Source: Blastopirellula retiformator | Lineage (GTDB): Bacteria; Planctomycetota; Planctomycetia; Pirellulales; Pirellulaceae | Assembly (NCBI RefSeq): GCF_007859755.1 | Contig: NZ_SJPF01000009.1 | Location: forward strand, 741-58,151 | DNA: 57,411 bases | Direction: 5' to 3' | Part shown: positions 27,644 to 37,397 of the stretch, one piece after another | Numbering within the stretch: position 1 is the first letter of the stretch | Layout of the letters: every line of letters starts with the position of its first letter | Notes under the pieces: model-generated | Database searches by the model: none | Told to the model about the DNA's origin: nothing | What the model saw: the letters and a program-made list of their open reading frames with translations, nothing else | Program-made: the position numbers and the translations under genes

Positions 27644-28414
27644 ATGACGCGGGCAATCGTTGCTGCTCCCCTGTTTGTCGCGCTGCTTTGCGGAAACGTC
27701 TGCTCGCCGCTTTCCGCGGCGGAGACCTCACTGCCTGGGCCGGTCAGCTTGACCGCCCAGGAGATGTCGATCGCCGAGCAATTGGCCGAGACGTACGCGA
27801 TCGACCATCTGCAGACCGACGCCATCCGTCACGAGCTATTCGGCGCCAGTGATTCGAAAACTGGCTACGGCCAAGCGATCTATCAGCCCGCCAATCGAGA
27901 GCTGGTCTACGATCACCTCTTCGCCGCCGCAGCCGAGCGACTACCGCAGGGGCAATCGGTGATAGTCGACGGCACATTCTTGTCCGCCGACCAGCGCCGT
28001 CGTGTGGTTCAGCTGGCTCACCAGCACCAGGCGAACGCGGCGGCGCTCGTCTGCCAATGTCCCGAGGAAACCGCCCAGCAGCGGATCGTACGCCGAGCCG
28101 CGGAAGGCGCCTCGCTTTCGGAAGCGAATCTGGAAGTCTTAGCCGCCCAAAGAGATCGCGAAGAGCCTGACCCGCCTAGCGTCGTTAACTGCCTGTTGGA
28201 AAATGCCATCGTGGCATTTTCCAACCTCGCCAGGCTCAGAGCATAGCTCTTCGCGGCTCGCAAAATAACGACTTACGTCGTTATTTTGGGATCGCATCCG
28301 TGCGATCACGCAGTCCGTCGAGAAAATCAACGGACTGTTAGCCACGCGATCGACGCCACAGCCAAGCTGGAACAGCAAGTGGCGGCGGCCGTCGCCGCCG
28401 TACGGGACGCCTGA
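27644..28414 (+). pseudogene. Kinase-like (AAA_33/zeta-type) gene interrupted by a family B element
   Basis: The frame from 27644 has GGAG 6 nt upstream and encodes a signal-peptide-like start (RAIVAAPLFVALLCG, then LSAAE). It then resembles a predicted kinase: SIAEQLAETYAIDHLQTDAI, RHELFG, SVIVDGTFLSADQRRRV and CPEETAQQRIVRRA. The P-loop that should precede SIAEQLAE is replaced by LTAQEM, so ATP binding is doubtful. At 28187 a 150 bp family B element enters the frame, and translation stops inside it at 28246. Removing the element plus one TTA gives SVVSHAIDATAKLEQQVAAA and a stop at 28412-28414. Confidence 0.8.
28188..28337 (-). repeat. Family B hairpin element, copy B2, inside the kinase-like gene
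   Basis: A 150 bp inverted copy with direct TTA repeats on both sides (28185-28187 and 28338-28340). It supplies the last 20 or so codons and the stop of the shortened kinase-like frame. This copy shows most clearly that the family is or was mobile, because the empty site can be rebuilt exactly. Confidence 0.93.
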
Positions 28415-28498
28415 TCGTTCTACCTGCTTACGCGAATTAGCTGGTAGCAACGCGATCATGCTGATCGCCACGACGCCAGATCTCCTGCGAACTATTTG

Positions 28499-28714
28499 CT
28501 AGGACAGCTTAAAAAGAAAAACGACGGCCGCCGCAACCAGCGACATCCCATAAATAATCCAACCACAAATCCGCAGACGATCCGCTGGCTCGGGCCTGGC
28601 GTCGCTTTTGGCCGCCCAATTGCCGGCGATCCGATAGCAACCGGCATTCCAGACAATGCCGAACGCCACGATCCCCAATGGGATCACCGCAGTATGAAGC
28701 GCCCCTGATTCCAT
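28499..28714 (-). CDS. Small two-helix membrane protein, unknown
   Basis: A 71-residue protein with two hydrophobic segments, at about residues 7-24 (AVIPLGIVAFGIVWNAGC) and 51-69 (WIIYGMSLVAAAVVFLF). A short Lys/Arg/Asp-containing loop lies between them. The start at 28714 has a strong GGAGAGG site 4 nt upstream. I recognise no family. It stands alone between the interrupted kinase-like gene and the secreted Tyr-rich protein. Confidence 0.6.
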   Translation of the reverse strand: MESGALHTAVIPLGIVAFGIVWNAGCYRIAGNWAAKSDARPEPADRLRICGWIIYGMSLVAAAVVFLFKLS

Positions 28715-29085
28715 CAAGCCTCTCCGTTTTTCCACCCTGCAACGACAAGCGCGGCGCCACGCGATCGCCTCCGCTGGTCGGGTTCATTATTCACTCTGTC
28801 AGGTTAACCGGCGACTTCCGTGGTCGATTTCCAGCGTGAACTGTTCGACAAATGGCCGGGCTGGGGCTCTTCATCGACCACGGGAAGTCGTCCGGAGGGA
28901 AATTCCTGCCCGCTCGGCGCCAATGGCCTCCCCAATCTCCCCCAAGATTCATGGCGGCGGCGGATCGCGTCATCAGCCCCCAAATCCGCCTGCTATCTAG
29001 AAAAGCGAAAACGAGCTGGTCAGGTGGTCAAAAATTCTTCCGATTCCTGCCGCAAACAGGAGATTGGTCGTCGCCAACGGAGGAA
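28715..29085. other. Intergenic stretch, nothing recognised
   Basis: 370 bp without a credible gene, repeat copy or clear terminator. Open frames here have no coding character. Confidence 0.5.
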
Positions 29086-29427
29086 TCAACGGCCGAATGA
29101 CGGGGCGCCGCCAAAGACGCTCGACCGGCTGAATGCCCCGGGACGATAGTCATAGGCCGGGTTCGGCCCGCGATAGAAGTTGCTGGAACGGAAATTCCGC
29201 GGCCCGTTGTACAAGTAGAAATTGTAGTAGTCAGGTCCGCTATAGCCGCTGGTCGAGTTGTAGGTCATCCCGCTGCCGCTCTTGTAGTAGCGAAAGCCGT
29301 TGTAGCTGAGCTGTGACCGGGAAGCGGCGTAGCTGGAATTACGGCTCGAGTAGAACGGGCTCTGTGCCTGGGCGACGCTAGCCCAGAGGAAGATGGCGAG
29401 CAGCGGTAAAGCTAGTCGTTGGATCAT
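29086..29427 (-). CDS. Small secreted Tyr/Ser/Asn-rich protein
   Basis: A 113-residue protein with a clear Sec signal peptide (MIQRLALPLLAIFLWASVAQA, 1-21). The low-complexity mature part is rich in Tyr, Ser, Asn, Gly and Arg (FRYYKSGSGM, YYNFYLYNGP, FYRGPNPAYDYRPG). It is predicted extracytoplasmic and may be a structural or wall-associated protein. No family was recognised. It stands alone, followed by non-coding DNA. Confidence 0.65.
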   Translation of the reverse strand: MIQRLALPLLAIFLWASVAQAQSPFYSSRNSSYAASRSQLSYNGFRYYKSGSGMTYNSTSGYSGPDYYNFYLYNGPRNFRSSNFYRGPNPAYDYRPGAFSRSSVFGGAPSFGR

Positions 29428-29442
29428 CGGGCGGACTCCTGT

Positions 29443-29605
29443 CTAGAGCGGTTTTCCTCCATCTGTATCGTTCTGGCTGGTTGCGGCCGCGCTGGTCGGC
29501 GTTGACCTGCATCGACGAATCTTGAGGATTCGCCTGCTTCGGTCGCCTTGACCAGCTTGCCTCACCGGCGCCAGAAACGCTACAGCTATCAGAAAAACGC
29601 TCTAG
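29443..29605 (-). repeat. Family A repeat (MITE-like), copy 2
   Basis: A 163 bp inverted copy. Both ends read TCTAGAGCG inward, so the element is flanked by TCTAGA on each side, consistent with insertion at TA or CTAG. It lies just upstream of the secreted Tyr-rich gene and could affect its promoter. Confidence 0.85.
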
Positions 29606-29652
29606 AAAACATGACGGAACGGCCGCAACAAATTGTACGCCTGCTATTGCGA

Positions 29653-29690
29653 AAAAACGGCAGCGACGCCGGGGCGTCGCTGCCGTTTTT
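29653..29690 (-). terminator. Strong intrinsic terminator after sucB
   Basis: Near-perfect 17-18 bp stem (CGGCAGCGACGCC with GGCGTCGCTGCCG, extended by A/T pairs) with a 2-4 nt loop and T run. It lies 24 nt past the sucB stop. Confidence 0.92.
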
Positions 29691-29714
29691 GATTTCGCGT
29701 TGTCCGCCGCTGGT

Positions 29715-30953
<1,239 letters not shown>

Positions 30954-31014
30954 TGGTTTCTACAGTAAACAAGTTGGCTAATAGGTGAGTGTACTAGTTG
31001 AATCGCAGCGGCGG

Positions 31015-33849
31015 TTAGTCGGCGAAGGCTCGCTCCAGCAAGTCCGCCTGTTCCCACAAGTGGGCGCTCTTGGAGCCGGTGGCCGGGCTGGCCGAACGGG
31101 GACGTCCAACCACATGCAACTCGTGTTCGCCGACGCGGTGCCCCGAGAAGCGAGTCGCCCAGTGTGGCCAGGCGCCCATGTTGATCGGCTCTTCCTGAAC
31201 CCACGTGACGCGGCAGTCGCTGGGGTAGTCGCTCAGCGCTTCGACCACTTCGCCATCGCGAAGCGGGTGCAACATCTCGATCCGAAGGATCGCGATGTCG
31301 TCGATGCCATGATCGTGGCGATAGGAGTCGAGTTCGTAATAGAGCTTGCCCGAGCAGAGCATGATGCGCCGCACATTGCTCGGATCGACCGTCAAGTCGG
31401 GCAGGATGTTCTTGAATTCGCCATCCGACAGATCGGACAACGTCGAGACCGCCGACGGATGCCGCAACAGGCTCTTCGGCGTAAAGATCACCAACGGCTT
31501 CCGCCACTTGCGTAGCGATTGACGACGCAGCAAGTGGAAGTACTGGGCCGGCGTCGACGGGTAGGCGACCTGGATGTTGTCCTCGGCGCCAATCGCCAGG
31601 AAGCGTTCCAGACGGCCGCTGGAGTGTTCCGGGCCCTGCCCTTCGTAGCCGTGCGGCAACAGCATCACGATGCCGCTAAGGCGATCCCATTTGTCTTCAG
31701 CGCCCGAAATGAACTCGTCGACGATTACTTGAGCACAGTTGCCAAAGTCGCCGAACTGCGCTTCCCAGGCGACCAGCGCTTCTGGGAAGTCCAGGCTATA
31801 GCCGTAGTCAAAGCCCAGCACGCCGGCTTCGCTGAGCGGGCTGTTGACCAGCTCGACAGGGGCCTGATCGGCCGTCAACTTCGAGAAGATGTTGTGCGTT
31901 CGGCCAGTGACGACGTCATGCAGCACGCCATGGCGTTGGCTGAACGTACCACGTTGGGCGTCTTGGCCTGACAATCGAACGCGACGCCCGGCCATCGCCA
32001 GGCTAGCGAAAGCGAGCGCTTCGGCCGACGCCCAATCGAGCGAACGCTTGCCGGCCGCCATGTCGCGGCGAGCTTCCATCTGACGCGTCAGCTTGCGGTG
32101 CAGGTGAAAGCCTTTCGGAATCTCGGTCAGCTTGACCAGGATCTTCGACAGCTTGTCGCCGGGGACGCCGGTATCGGGATCGTCTTCGCCGATCGGCGGT
32201 TGCGGTCCGCCCAGGTAACCTTCCCAGGCGTTTTGCGGCTTGGGAGGACCAACGACCAGATCCTTGCCGATTTCGTATTCGGTCTGCAGGAAGTCGTGAT
32301 GGCGGGTCAGCATCTCGTCCGCTTCCTGCACTTCAAACTGCCCCAGTTCGACCAGGTTGTCGAGGAAGCGATCGCGAATCGAGCGGTGATGCTCGATCGC
32401 CTGGTACAGCAGCGGCTGGGTGAAGCTCGGTTCGTCCGTTTCGTTGTGACCGAAGCGGCGGAAGCAGTACATGTCGATCACGACATCCCGCTGATGCGTC
32501 CGGCGGAACTCCAGCGCCAGCGAAACGACCTGCGACACCGCGGCCGGGTTCTCCCCGTTGACGTGGAAGATCGGCGACTGCAGCATCCGCGCAACGTCGG
32601 TCGCGTAGATCGTCGACCGCGAGTCAAGCGGCTGCGTCGTAAAGCCAAGCTGGTTATTGACGATCACGTGCAACGTACCGCCGGTGCAGTAACCTTCCAA
32701 CTGGCTGAGATTCAACGTTTCCTGCACGACCCCTTCGCCGGCGAAGGCGGCGTCGCCATGGATCAGCACGACGGCGCCCAATTGGCGTTCTTTGTCGTCG
32801 CGGCGATCTTGCTTGGCCCGCATACGGCCAAGCGCGACCGGATCGACATATTCCAAGTGGCTGGGGTTAAAGCAGAGCGAGACGTGCACCTTTTGGCCCG
32901 AAGCCGCGATGTAATCGCCGCTGGCGCCCATGTGATACTTCACGTCGCCGCCGCCGATGTGCCGCTGCGGATCGGCGTCTTCAAACTGCGAGAAGATTTC
33001 GCGGGGAGGCTGACGGATCACATTGGCCAGCACGCTCAAGCGACCGCGGTGCGGCATCGCCAACACCAGCTCGCGGACCCCTTGCTCGGCAAAACCATGG
33101 ATCGCCAGGTCGAGCAGCGGAATCAGAGTCTCGGAACCTTCCAGCGAGAAGGTCTTGGCGCCGAGGTACTTTTTGCGGACGAACTCCTCGAAGACCATCG
33201 CTTCGGTCAGCTTCTGCAAAATACGCCGCTGCGTGTCGCGATCAAGCGCCGTGTTACGATGATCCCCTTCGACCTGCTCGATCAGCCACCGACGAACGAC
33301 ATGGTCGTCGATGTGCTGCAGCTGAATGCCGACGTCGCCGCAGTAGACCCGCTGCAGACGTTCAAAGCACTCGCGAATGGTGGTCTGGCTCAACTCGCCG
33401 TCGCGGTCGACGTAGATGTAGCGATCAAGATCACTATCTTTGATGTCGAACTGGTCCGGCGTCAGCGGAGGCGCCGGCGTGGTGGTCAGCCCCAGTGGAT
33501 CAAGCCGCGAGTGCAAGTGACCGTACGCGCGGAAACCGGTGATCATTCGGTCGACGCAATGCTGCAGCAGCGCGTCGCCCCCTGGTCCGGCGGCGGCTTG
33601 CGCTCCGTTCTTGCTGCCGTTAACTTCGACCGCAGCGCCGGTCGGGTTGAACATGCTGGAGGTGGTGATCGGCGGAGCCAGGCTTCCCAGGGCGTCGATG
33701 TCGCCATTGGCCTGCGGCAACTGCTCGAAGAATTCGCGCCAGTCATCCGGAACGCTGTGGGGATCCTCCCGGTAGGCGTCTAGCAGCTCCGCCGCATAGG
33801 CCATGTTATGAACATCAATGTCAACACGTTTCGAAAGTGGTGTGCGCAT
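31015..33849 (-). CDS. sucA: 2-oxoglutarate dehydrogenase E1
   Basis: Thiamine-diphosphate enzyme that decarboxylates 2-oxoglutarate and succinylates the E2 lipoyl group in the TCA cycle. The 944-residue length is normal. Visible motifs include AMPHRGRLSVLANV, HGDAAFAGEGVVQETLNLS, GGTLHVIVNNQLGFTT, RRFGHNETDEPSFTQPL and, near the end, WVQEEPINMGAWPH. The start MRTPLSKRVDIDVHNM leads into the E2-binding N-terminal region (AYAAELLDAYREDP). Forms an operon with sucB. Confidence 0.97.
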   Translation of the reverse strand: MRTPLSKRVDIDVHNMAYAAELLDAYREDPHSVPDDWREFFEQLPQANGDIDALGSLAPPITTSSMFNPTGAAVEVNGSKNGAQAAAGPGGDALLQHCVDRMITGFRAYGHLHSRLDPLGLTTTPAPPLTPDQFDIKDSDLDRYIYVDRDGELSQTTIRECFERLQRVYCGDVGIQLQHIDDHVVRRWLIEQVEGDHRNTALDRDTQRRILQKLTEAMVFEEFVRKKYLGAKTFSLEGSETLIPLLDLAIHGFAEQGVRELVLAMPHRGRLSVLANVIRQPPREIFSQFEDADPQRHIGGGDVKYHMGASGDYIAASGQKVHVSLCFNPSHLEYVDPVALGRMRAKQDRRDDKERQLGAVVLIHGDAAFAGEGVVQETLNLSQLEGYCTGGTLHVIVNNQLGFTTQPLDSRSTIYATDVARMLQSPIFHVNGENPAAVSQVVSLALEFRRTHQRDVVIDMYCFRRFGHNETDEPSFTQPLLYQAIEHHRSIRDRFLDNLVELGQFEVQEADEMLTRHHDFLQTEYEIGKDLVVGPPKPQNAWEGYLGGPQPPIGEDDPDTGVPGDKLSKILVKLTEIPKGFHLHRKLTRQMEARRDMAAGKRSLDWASAEALAFASLAMAGRRVRLSGQDAQRGTFSQRHGVLHDVVTGRTHNIFSKLTADQAPVELVNSPLSEAGVLGFDYGYSLDFPEALVAWEAQFGDFGNCAQVIVDEFISGAEDKWDRLSGIVMLLPHGYEGQGPEHSSGRLERFLAIGAEDNIQVAYPSTPAQYFHLLRRQSLRKWRKPLVIFTPKSLLRHPSAVSTLSDLSDGEFKNILPDLTVDPSNVRRIMLCSGKLYYELDSYRHDHGIDDIAILRIEMLHPLRDGEVVEALSDYPSDCRVTWVQEEPINMGAWPHWATRFSGHRVGEHELHVVGRPRSASPATGSKSAHLWEQADLLERAFAD

Positions 33850-33966
33850 GGGTCGGGTCGTTCCCGTGTAGTTGTTGAAGCCTTAAGGAAGGTGCGCGAC
33901 GAATTCGTAGGAAACTCGGGTCGTGAGAACCTTTGGTTCTTTGGGATGTCGGTCGTGTGCGGGTAC

Positions 33967-34335
33967 TCAATCTCTTGGTGAAAAGGAATCTGCCGCGTCG
34001 GAGTACCAGACCCGGGGGGGATCGGAGGCGTGATTCGGAACCAGCGCGAACATCAGCAAAAGCAATCCTACGACAATCTCGTTTTGCATCCCTGGTCCCG
34101 GCGACCCTACCGATCCGAAACGCCCAAAGCCAATTAGCCAGATTGCTACGACCAACGTAAACAAATGTGCATGTCTCGTTGGTCGCCAATAGGATAACAG
34201 CGAGGCGCCGCCAACGCCGATGGCGGGCAGGAAATCATTCCACCAAAGTGCGCGTGCGCTATCTGAATAGTGAAATATAAACGGACTGGCCGCCAGCCAA
34301 CAAGACAACATAAATTCAACAACACGGGCCCACAT
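33967..34335 (-). CDS. SPW-repeat membrane protein
   Basis: A 122-residue membrane protein with four likely helices. Its start [20 protein letters not shown] carries the Trp/Ser-Pro pattern of the SPW repeat family, here with the less standard ASPF. The C-terminus is hydrophilic. The ATG at 34335 overlaps the end of the decayed VKOR-like gene by 20 nt, so it was once the last gene of an SDR/VKOR/SPW operon. Whether it is still expressed after the upstream decay is unknown. Confidence 0.7.
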   Translation of the reverse strand: MWARVVEFMLSCWLAASPFIFHYSDSARALWWNDFLPAIGVGGASLLSYWRPTRHAHLFTLVVAIWLIGFGRFGSVGSPGPGMQNEIVVGLLLLMFALVPNHASDPPRVWYSDAADSFSPRD

Positions 34336-34876
34336 GATTGCCTCCGGGTAAATTGGACGGGTCGCCGGTCGGTTTTCGATCCGAAATCTCGCGTAACATT
34401 TCGAGCGCGGCCTCATCTGCGGCCGTCTCTGGCAGGCCCCATAGAGCTCGCCAAACGATTTTGCGACTTTTCGTCTTTTTCCAAACTAAGACGAGATACT
34501 TCAGCGAGACGTAGACCTCGTCGAACGCCATGTAGACGAGCACCAGCGAAATATTCGCCGTAACCAGGCAGAGAAAGCGCCAATTCCCAACGATTGTCGC
34601 TTGACAGATCACCAGGATCGCACTGACCAAGCCCAACGGAATCACGTCGATCCCAAACAGAATGACGAGCCAAGGGCGGTACTACCACCTGCGCGTCGAT
34701 CCGGCCAAGCCGAAGATCGCGTTCCCCAAATACGCGATCGCCCCCAGGATCGCGTCTGGAACGCCGATCCACAGATGCATTGTCTTGGCGACGTCCGAGT
34801 CGAGCACCTTGCGGCTTTGCTCGCCGAATGCGGGATCCCACACGTCGTCGATCAGCCGCCATTGGTACAAACGCAT
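34316..34876 (-). pseudogene. Decayed vitamin K epoxide reductase-like gene
   Basis: The first segment ([20 protein letters not shown], then [15 protein letters not shown]) matches VKOR-family membrane proteins of the VKOR/SDR/SPW type. An in-frame TAG at 34682-34684 interrupts it. The same frame then continues [20 protein letters not shown] to 34316. The redox CxxC (normally WCTLC) reads WRFLC; a TGC-to-CGC change would explain the lost first Cys. The ATG at 34876 touches a short family B element, so the native start may be lost. Two independent defects indicate decay. Confidence 0.75.
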
Positions 34877-34878
34877 AT

Positions 34879-34955
34879 CAGTCCGTTGATTTTCTCAACG
34901 GGCTGCTGGATCGCGAAGTTGAAAAATGCCACGATGGCATTTTTCAACAGGCAGT
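34879..34955 (+). repeat. Family B element, 77 bp internally deleted copy B3
   Basis: It keeps the first CAGTCCG arm in a degenerate form and the final AAAATGCCA/TGGCATTTT hairpin, but lacks the three middle hairpins. It is followed by TAG; the left flank is TAT. It sits exactly between the VKOR-like remnant and the SDR fragment. Confidence 0.85.
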
Positions 34956-35048
34956 TAGATTTCGTAGCAACCGGCGGCCGATCAAACCGGCCCCGCCAGT
35001 GACCAGGACCAGCGGGCGATTATCGCTGAGGTTCGTCTCTAGCGTCAT
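34944..35048 (-). pseudogene. N-terminal fragment of an NAD-dependent epimerase/SDR
   Basis: An ATG at 35048 opens a frame with the Rossmann start LVLVTGGAGLIGRRLL (GxxGxxG pattern). After 34 codons it runs into the family B element and stops. The rest of the roughly 300-codon enzyme is absent. It faces the same way as the VKOR-like and SPW genes, which fits a single original operon. Confidence 0.75.
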
Positions 35049-35203
35049 TTTTCTTTTCCTTTCGCACCAAGGAACGAAGAATGCAAAAAAAGATTACCGT
35101 TTCCGCGATCAATAGCGTTGCAAGTTGGGCGCCGAAGAGGACGATTTGGCCCGCGGTTTGCGATTTCCGGCGGAAACAACCCTGGAGAATGAGGACCTTG
35201 ACG

Positions 35204-35662
35204 ATGAATACGGCGGAAACAAAATCTGAATTGCATCAGGCGCTCGAAGACTTTGAGAGCCAGCTAGAGACCCCAATCGTGCCAGGCGAACTGCCCGAGT
35301 GGTGTAAGTCCGCCAAGAAGGGTTGCGCCGCGGTGCACGCCGCCCTGCCCCCCAAGCTGAAAGATCACGAGATCATCTACAAGCAGATCAGCCGCGAAGA
35401 TCCGTCGCTTCAACCCCGCGTCGAGAGCATGCAGGCGGAAGACGAGCGGCTCTCCGCCGAGGCCGAGTTTCTGGACGATCAGTTTGTGCTGACGGCAGCC
35501 GCCGCTGAGATTGTCGAGCCGAACGAACAGCCAGCCGAGTCGCTGGCTCAAGAACTCGCCGATCGGGCGATCCAGTACGTCATCGCCGTTCGGAAGCAGG
35601 AGCACGCCGTGCGGACCTGGTACATCGAGGCGCTAGAACGTGATCGCGGCGACAAAGACTAA
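35204..35662 (+). CDS. Hypothetical helical protein
   Basis: A 152-residue soluble protein rich in Glu, Ala, Gln and charged residues. It has predicted long helices (TKSELHQALEDFESQLETP, then RVESMQAEDERLSAEAEFL and LAQELADRAIQYVIAVRKQE) and two cysteines (WCKSAKKGC). The arrangement vaguely recalls hemerythrin-type four-helix bundles, but the His ligand pattern is not convincing. GAGGA lies 8 nt before the ATG at 35204; upstream frame to 35081 looks non-coding. The TAA stop (35660-35662) coincides with the flank of family B copy B4. Confidence 0.6.
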   Translation: MNTAETKSELHQALEDFESQLETPIVPGELPEWCKSAKKGCAAVHAALPPKLKDHEIIYKQISREDPSLQPRVESMQAEDERLSAEAEFLDDQFVLTAAAAEIVEPNEQPAESLAQELADRAIQYVIAVRKQEHAVRTWYIEALERDRGDKD

Positions 35663-35813
35663 CAGTCCGTTGATTTTCTCGACGGACTGCGTGATCGCAC
35701 GGACGCGGCTCGCAAAATAACGACTTACGTCGTTATTTTGCGAACCGCGAAGAGCTATGCTCTGAGCCTGGCGAGGTTGGAAAATGCCACGATGGCATTT
35801 TTCAACAGTCAGC
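35663..35813 (+). repeat. Family B hairpin element, copy B4
   Basis: A 151 bp full-length copy. Its left flank TAA is the stop codon of the preceding gene and its right flank is TAG. The third hairpin is a perfect AAAATAACGAC/GTCGTTATTTT. It separates two genes pointing at each other and could serve as their terminator. Confidence 0.92.
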
Positions 35814-35828
35814 TAGGTCGCCGCTCGG

Positions 35829-36776
35829 CTAGTCCGCCACATGCAGCACGATCTTACCGACCGCGTGGCCATCTTCGCTCTTACGATGCGCGTCGGCCGC
35901 GCGGTCGAGCGAGAAAACTTCGTCGATGATTGTGCGGAGTTTTCCTTCGCCGGCGAGTCCGTAGATCGCCTGCAGATCTTTCTTTCGCGATGAAGCGAGC
36001 ACCATGCCGCAGCGGCGGCGCTGCAATTTTGAGAGAACCGTGAAAGCGGCGGTCTCTACCGAAGGCAACGTGGTCGCGAACCGACCATTGCGGCTGAGCA
36101 CCTTGCAGCAGTCGCGGTACGACGCTTTGCCGACGGCGTCGAAGATGACGTCAAATTTGCGGTTGAGCTGCGTGAAGTCGACTTCGTGATAGTTAATCAC
36201 TTCGTCGGCGCCAAGCTCGCGAACCAATCCTTCATTGCGTCCACTGCAGACGGCCGTCACCTTGGCGTGGTGAATCTTGGCGATTTGCGTGGCGAAGACG
36301 CCGACTCCGCCGGAGGCGCCGTTGATGAGCACGTTGTCGCCGGGGCGAAGCGAACAGATGTCGAACAGCGCTTGCCAGGCAGTCGACGCCGCCAAGGGAA
36401 TCGACGCCCCTTCGATCAGCGACAGATTCCCGGGCCGGTGGACGACATGCTCGGCGTCGACCACCATAAACTCGGCATAGCCGCCGCCGGGCGGATGGGG
36501 CGCGTACGCACAAACCTGCTCGCCAATGGACCATTGGCTTTCCAGATCCATGCCGACCGCTTCAATTTCGCCGGCGACATCAAAGCCGAGCACCGCCGGA
36601 AACTTCAGCGGCACGACCCACCGCACCATGCCGCTTCGCAACTTCCAATCGATCGGATTCACACTGGCCGCTTTGACTTTGATCAAGAGCTGCTTTGGGC
36701 CGACCTCCGGCCGCGGTTGCTCCATCATCTGGAGCCGCGTTGGTGGTCCGTACGATTGAATCGCGATGCATCTCAT
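35829..36776 (-). CDS. NADP-dependent quinone oxidoreductase (zeta-crystallin-like MDR)
   Basis: A 315-residue medium-chain dehydrogenase/reductase without the zinc ligands of alcohol dehydrogenases, fitting the quinone reductase group. The N-terminal GroES-like domain has VKAASVNPIDWKLRSG and PAVLGFDVAGEIEAVG. The nucleotide-binding fold has VLINGASGGVGVFATQIAK at about 150-168. The C-terminus DEVFSLDRAADAHRKSE and GKIVLHV is typical. It starts in a promoter region shared with nothing obvious and ends next to family B copy B4. Confidence 0.92.
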   Translation of the reverse strand: MRCIAIQSYGPPTRLQMMEQPRPEVGPKQLLIKVKAASVNPIDWKLRSGMVRWVVPLKFPAVLGFDVAGEIEAVGMDLESQWSIGEQVCAYAPHPPGGGYAEFMVVDAEHVVHRPGNLSLIEGASIPLAASTAWQALFDICSLRPGDNVLINGASGGVGVFATQIAKIHHAKVTAVCSGRNEGLVRELGADEVINYHEVDFTQLNRKFDVIFDAVGKASYRDCCKVLSRNGRFATTLPSVETAAFTVLSKLQRRRCGMVLASSRKKDLQAIYGLAGEGKLRTIIDEVFSLDRAADAHRKSEDGHAVGKIVLHVAD

Positions 36777-36874
36777 GGCGGCTTTCCTTCATCAAGATGA
36801 ACGAGTAAGTCCTTCTTGATCTTATTCTGCATTCGGGGGATTTTCTTTTCCCCAAATTGAAGATTGCTCGTTTT

Positions 36875-37105
36875 TTAGCCCGCAATCAAGCGAACCAGGT
36901 CGAGCGGGCCCTTCGCGTCGTAACGATCCGTCCCGGCGACCATCCGGTAACGCAACTGGTGATCGAGCGCCTTCATCTGGCGTTGGCCGTCACGACGACG
37001 TTGCGCCATTTCGTTGCCGCTCCATTTGCGACGGATCGCCTGACAACGCAGCGCGATTTCGGTGGAAGATAAATGCGGCAATTCGTTAAATACGGCGCTC
37101 TTCAT
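36875..37105 (-). CDS. Small basic hypothetical protein
   Basis: A 76-residue protein rich in Arg, Lys and Gln (ALRCQAIRRKWSGNEMAQRR). A GGAG site lies 8 nt before the ATG. No family was recognised. A short helical protein is plausible, but a chance frame cannot be excluded. Confidence 0.4.
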   Translation of the reverse strand: MKSAVFNELPHLSSTEIALRCQAIRRKWSGNEMAQRRRDGQRQMKALDHQLRYRMVAGTDRYDAKGPLDLVRLIAG

Positions 37106-37397
37106 GGCTTCGCTCCATCATTGGAAAAAGAAGAATCGCTGGGGGGCTAAGGAAACTCGGTGAATCCGAGCGACACCTCACCATCAAGCAACCAGCGTGC
37201 CAATTGAAAGCAGAATCGCACTTTGCCATGATTCGCTGGCAGTGCAGGCAATCTATGGAGTTCTAGAGACTTGCAGGCTGATTGTGGGGCATCCACAGCG
37301 GTTGGCGCGCATGCAACAATAAACTTCGCCGGCCTGCCCTTGGCTTCGTAACCGGCAATTGCTTTCTATTTACCCCATGCACACGGAGGATTTTGGA
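37106..37397. other. Intergenic stretch upstream of the Cys-repeat gene
   Basis: About 290 bp without a credible gene. A GGAGGA site at 37385-37390 lies 7 nt before the ATG at 37398. The promoter was not recognised. Confidence 0.5.

Noticed and set aside
28820-29149. Plus-strand frame of 109 codons between the small membrane gene and the Tyr-rich gene
   Set aside because: No ribosome site and no conserved motif, and its end overlaps the antisense of the Tyr-rich secreted protein gene.
34879-34955. Shortened family B copy as a simple terminator of the VKOR operon
   Set aside because: It lies upstream of the operon's remaining genes on the minus strand, and its sequence is a clear deletion form of the dispersed element.
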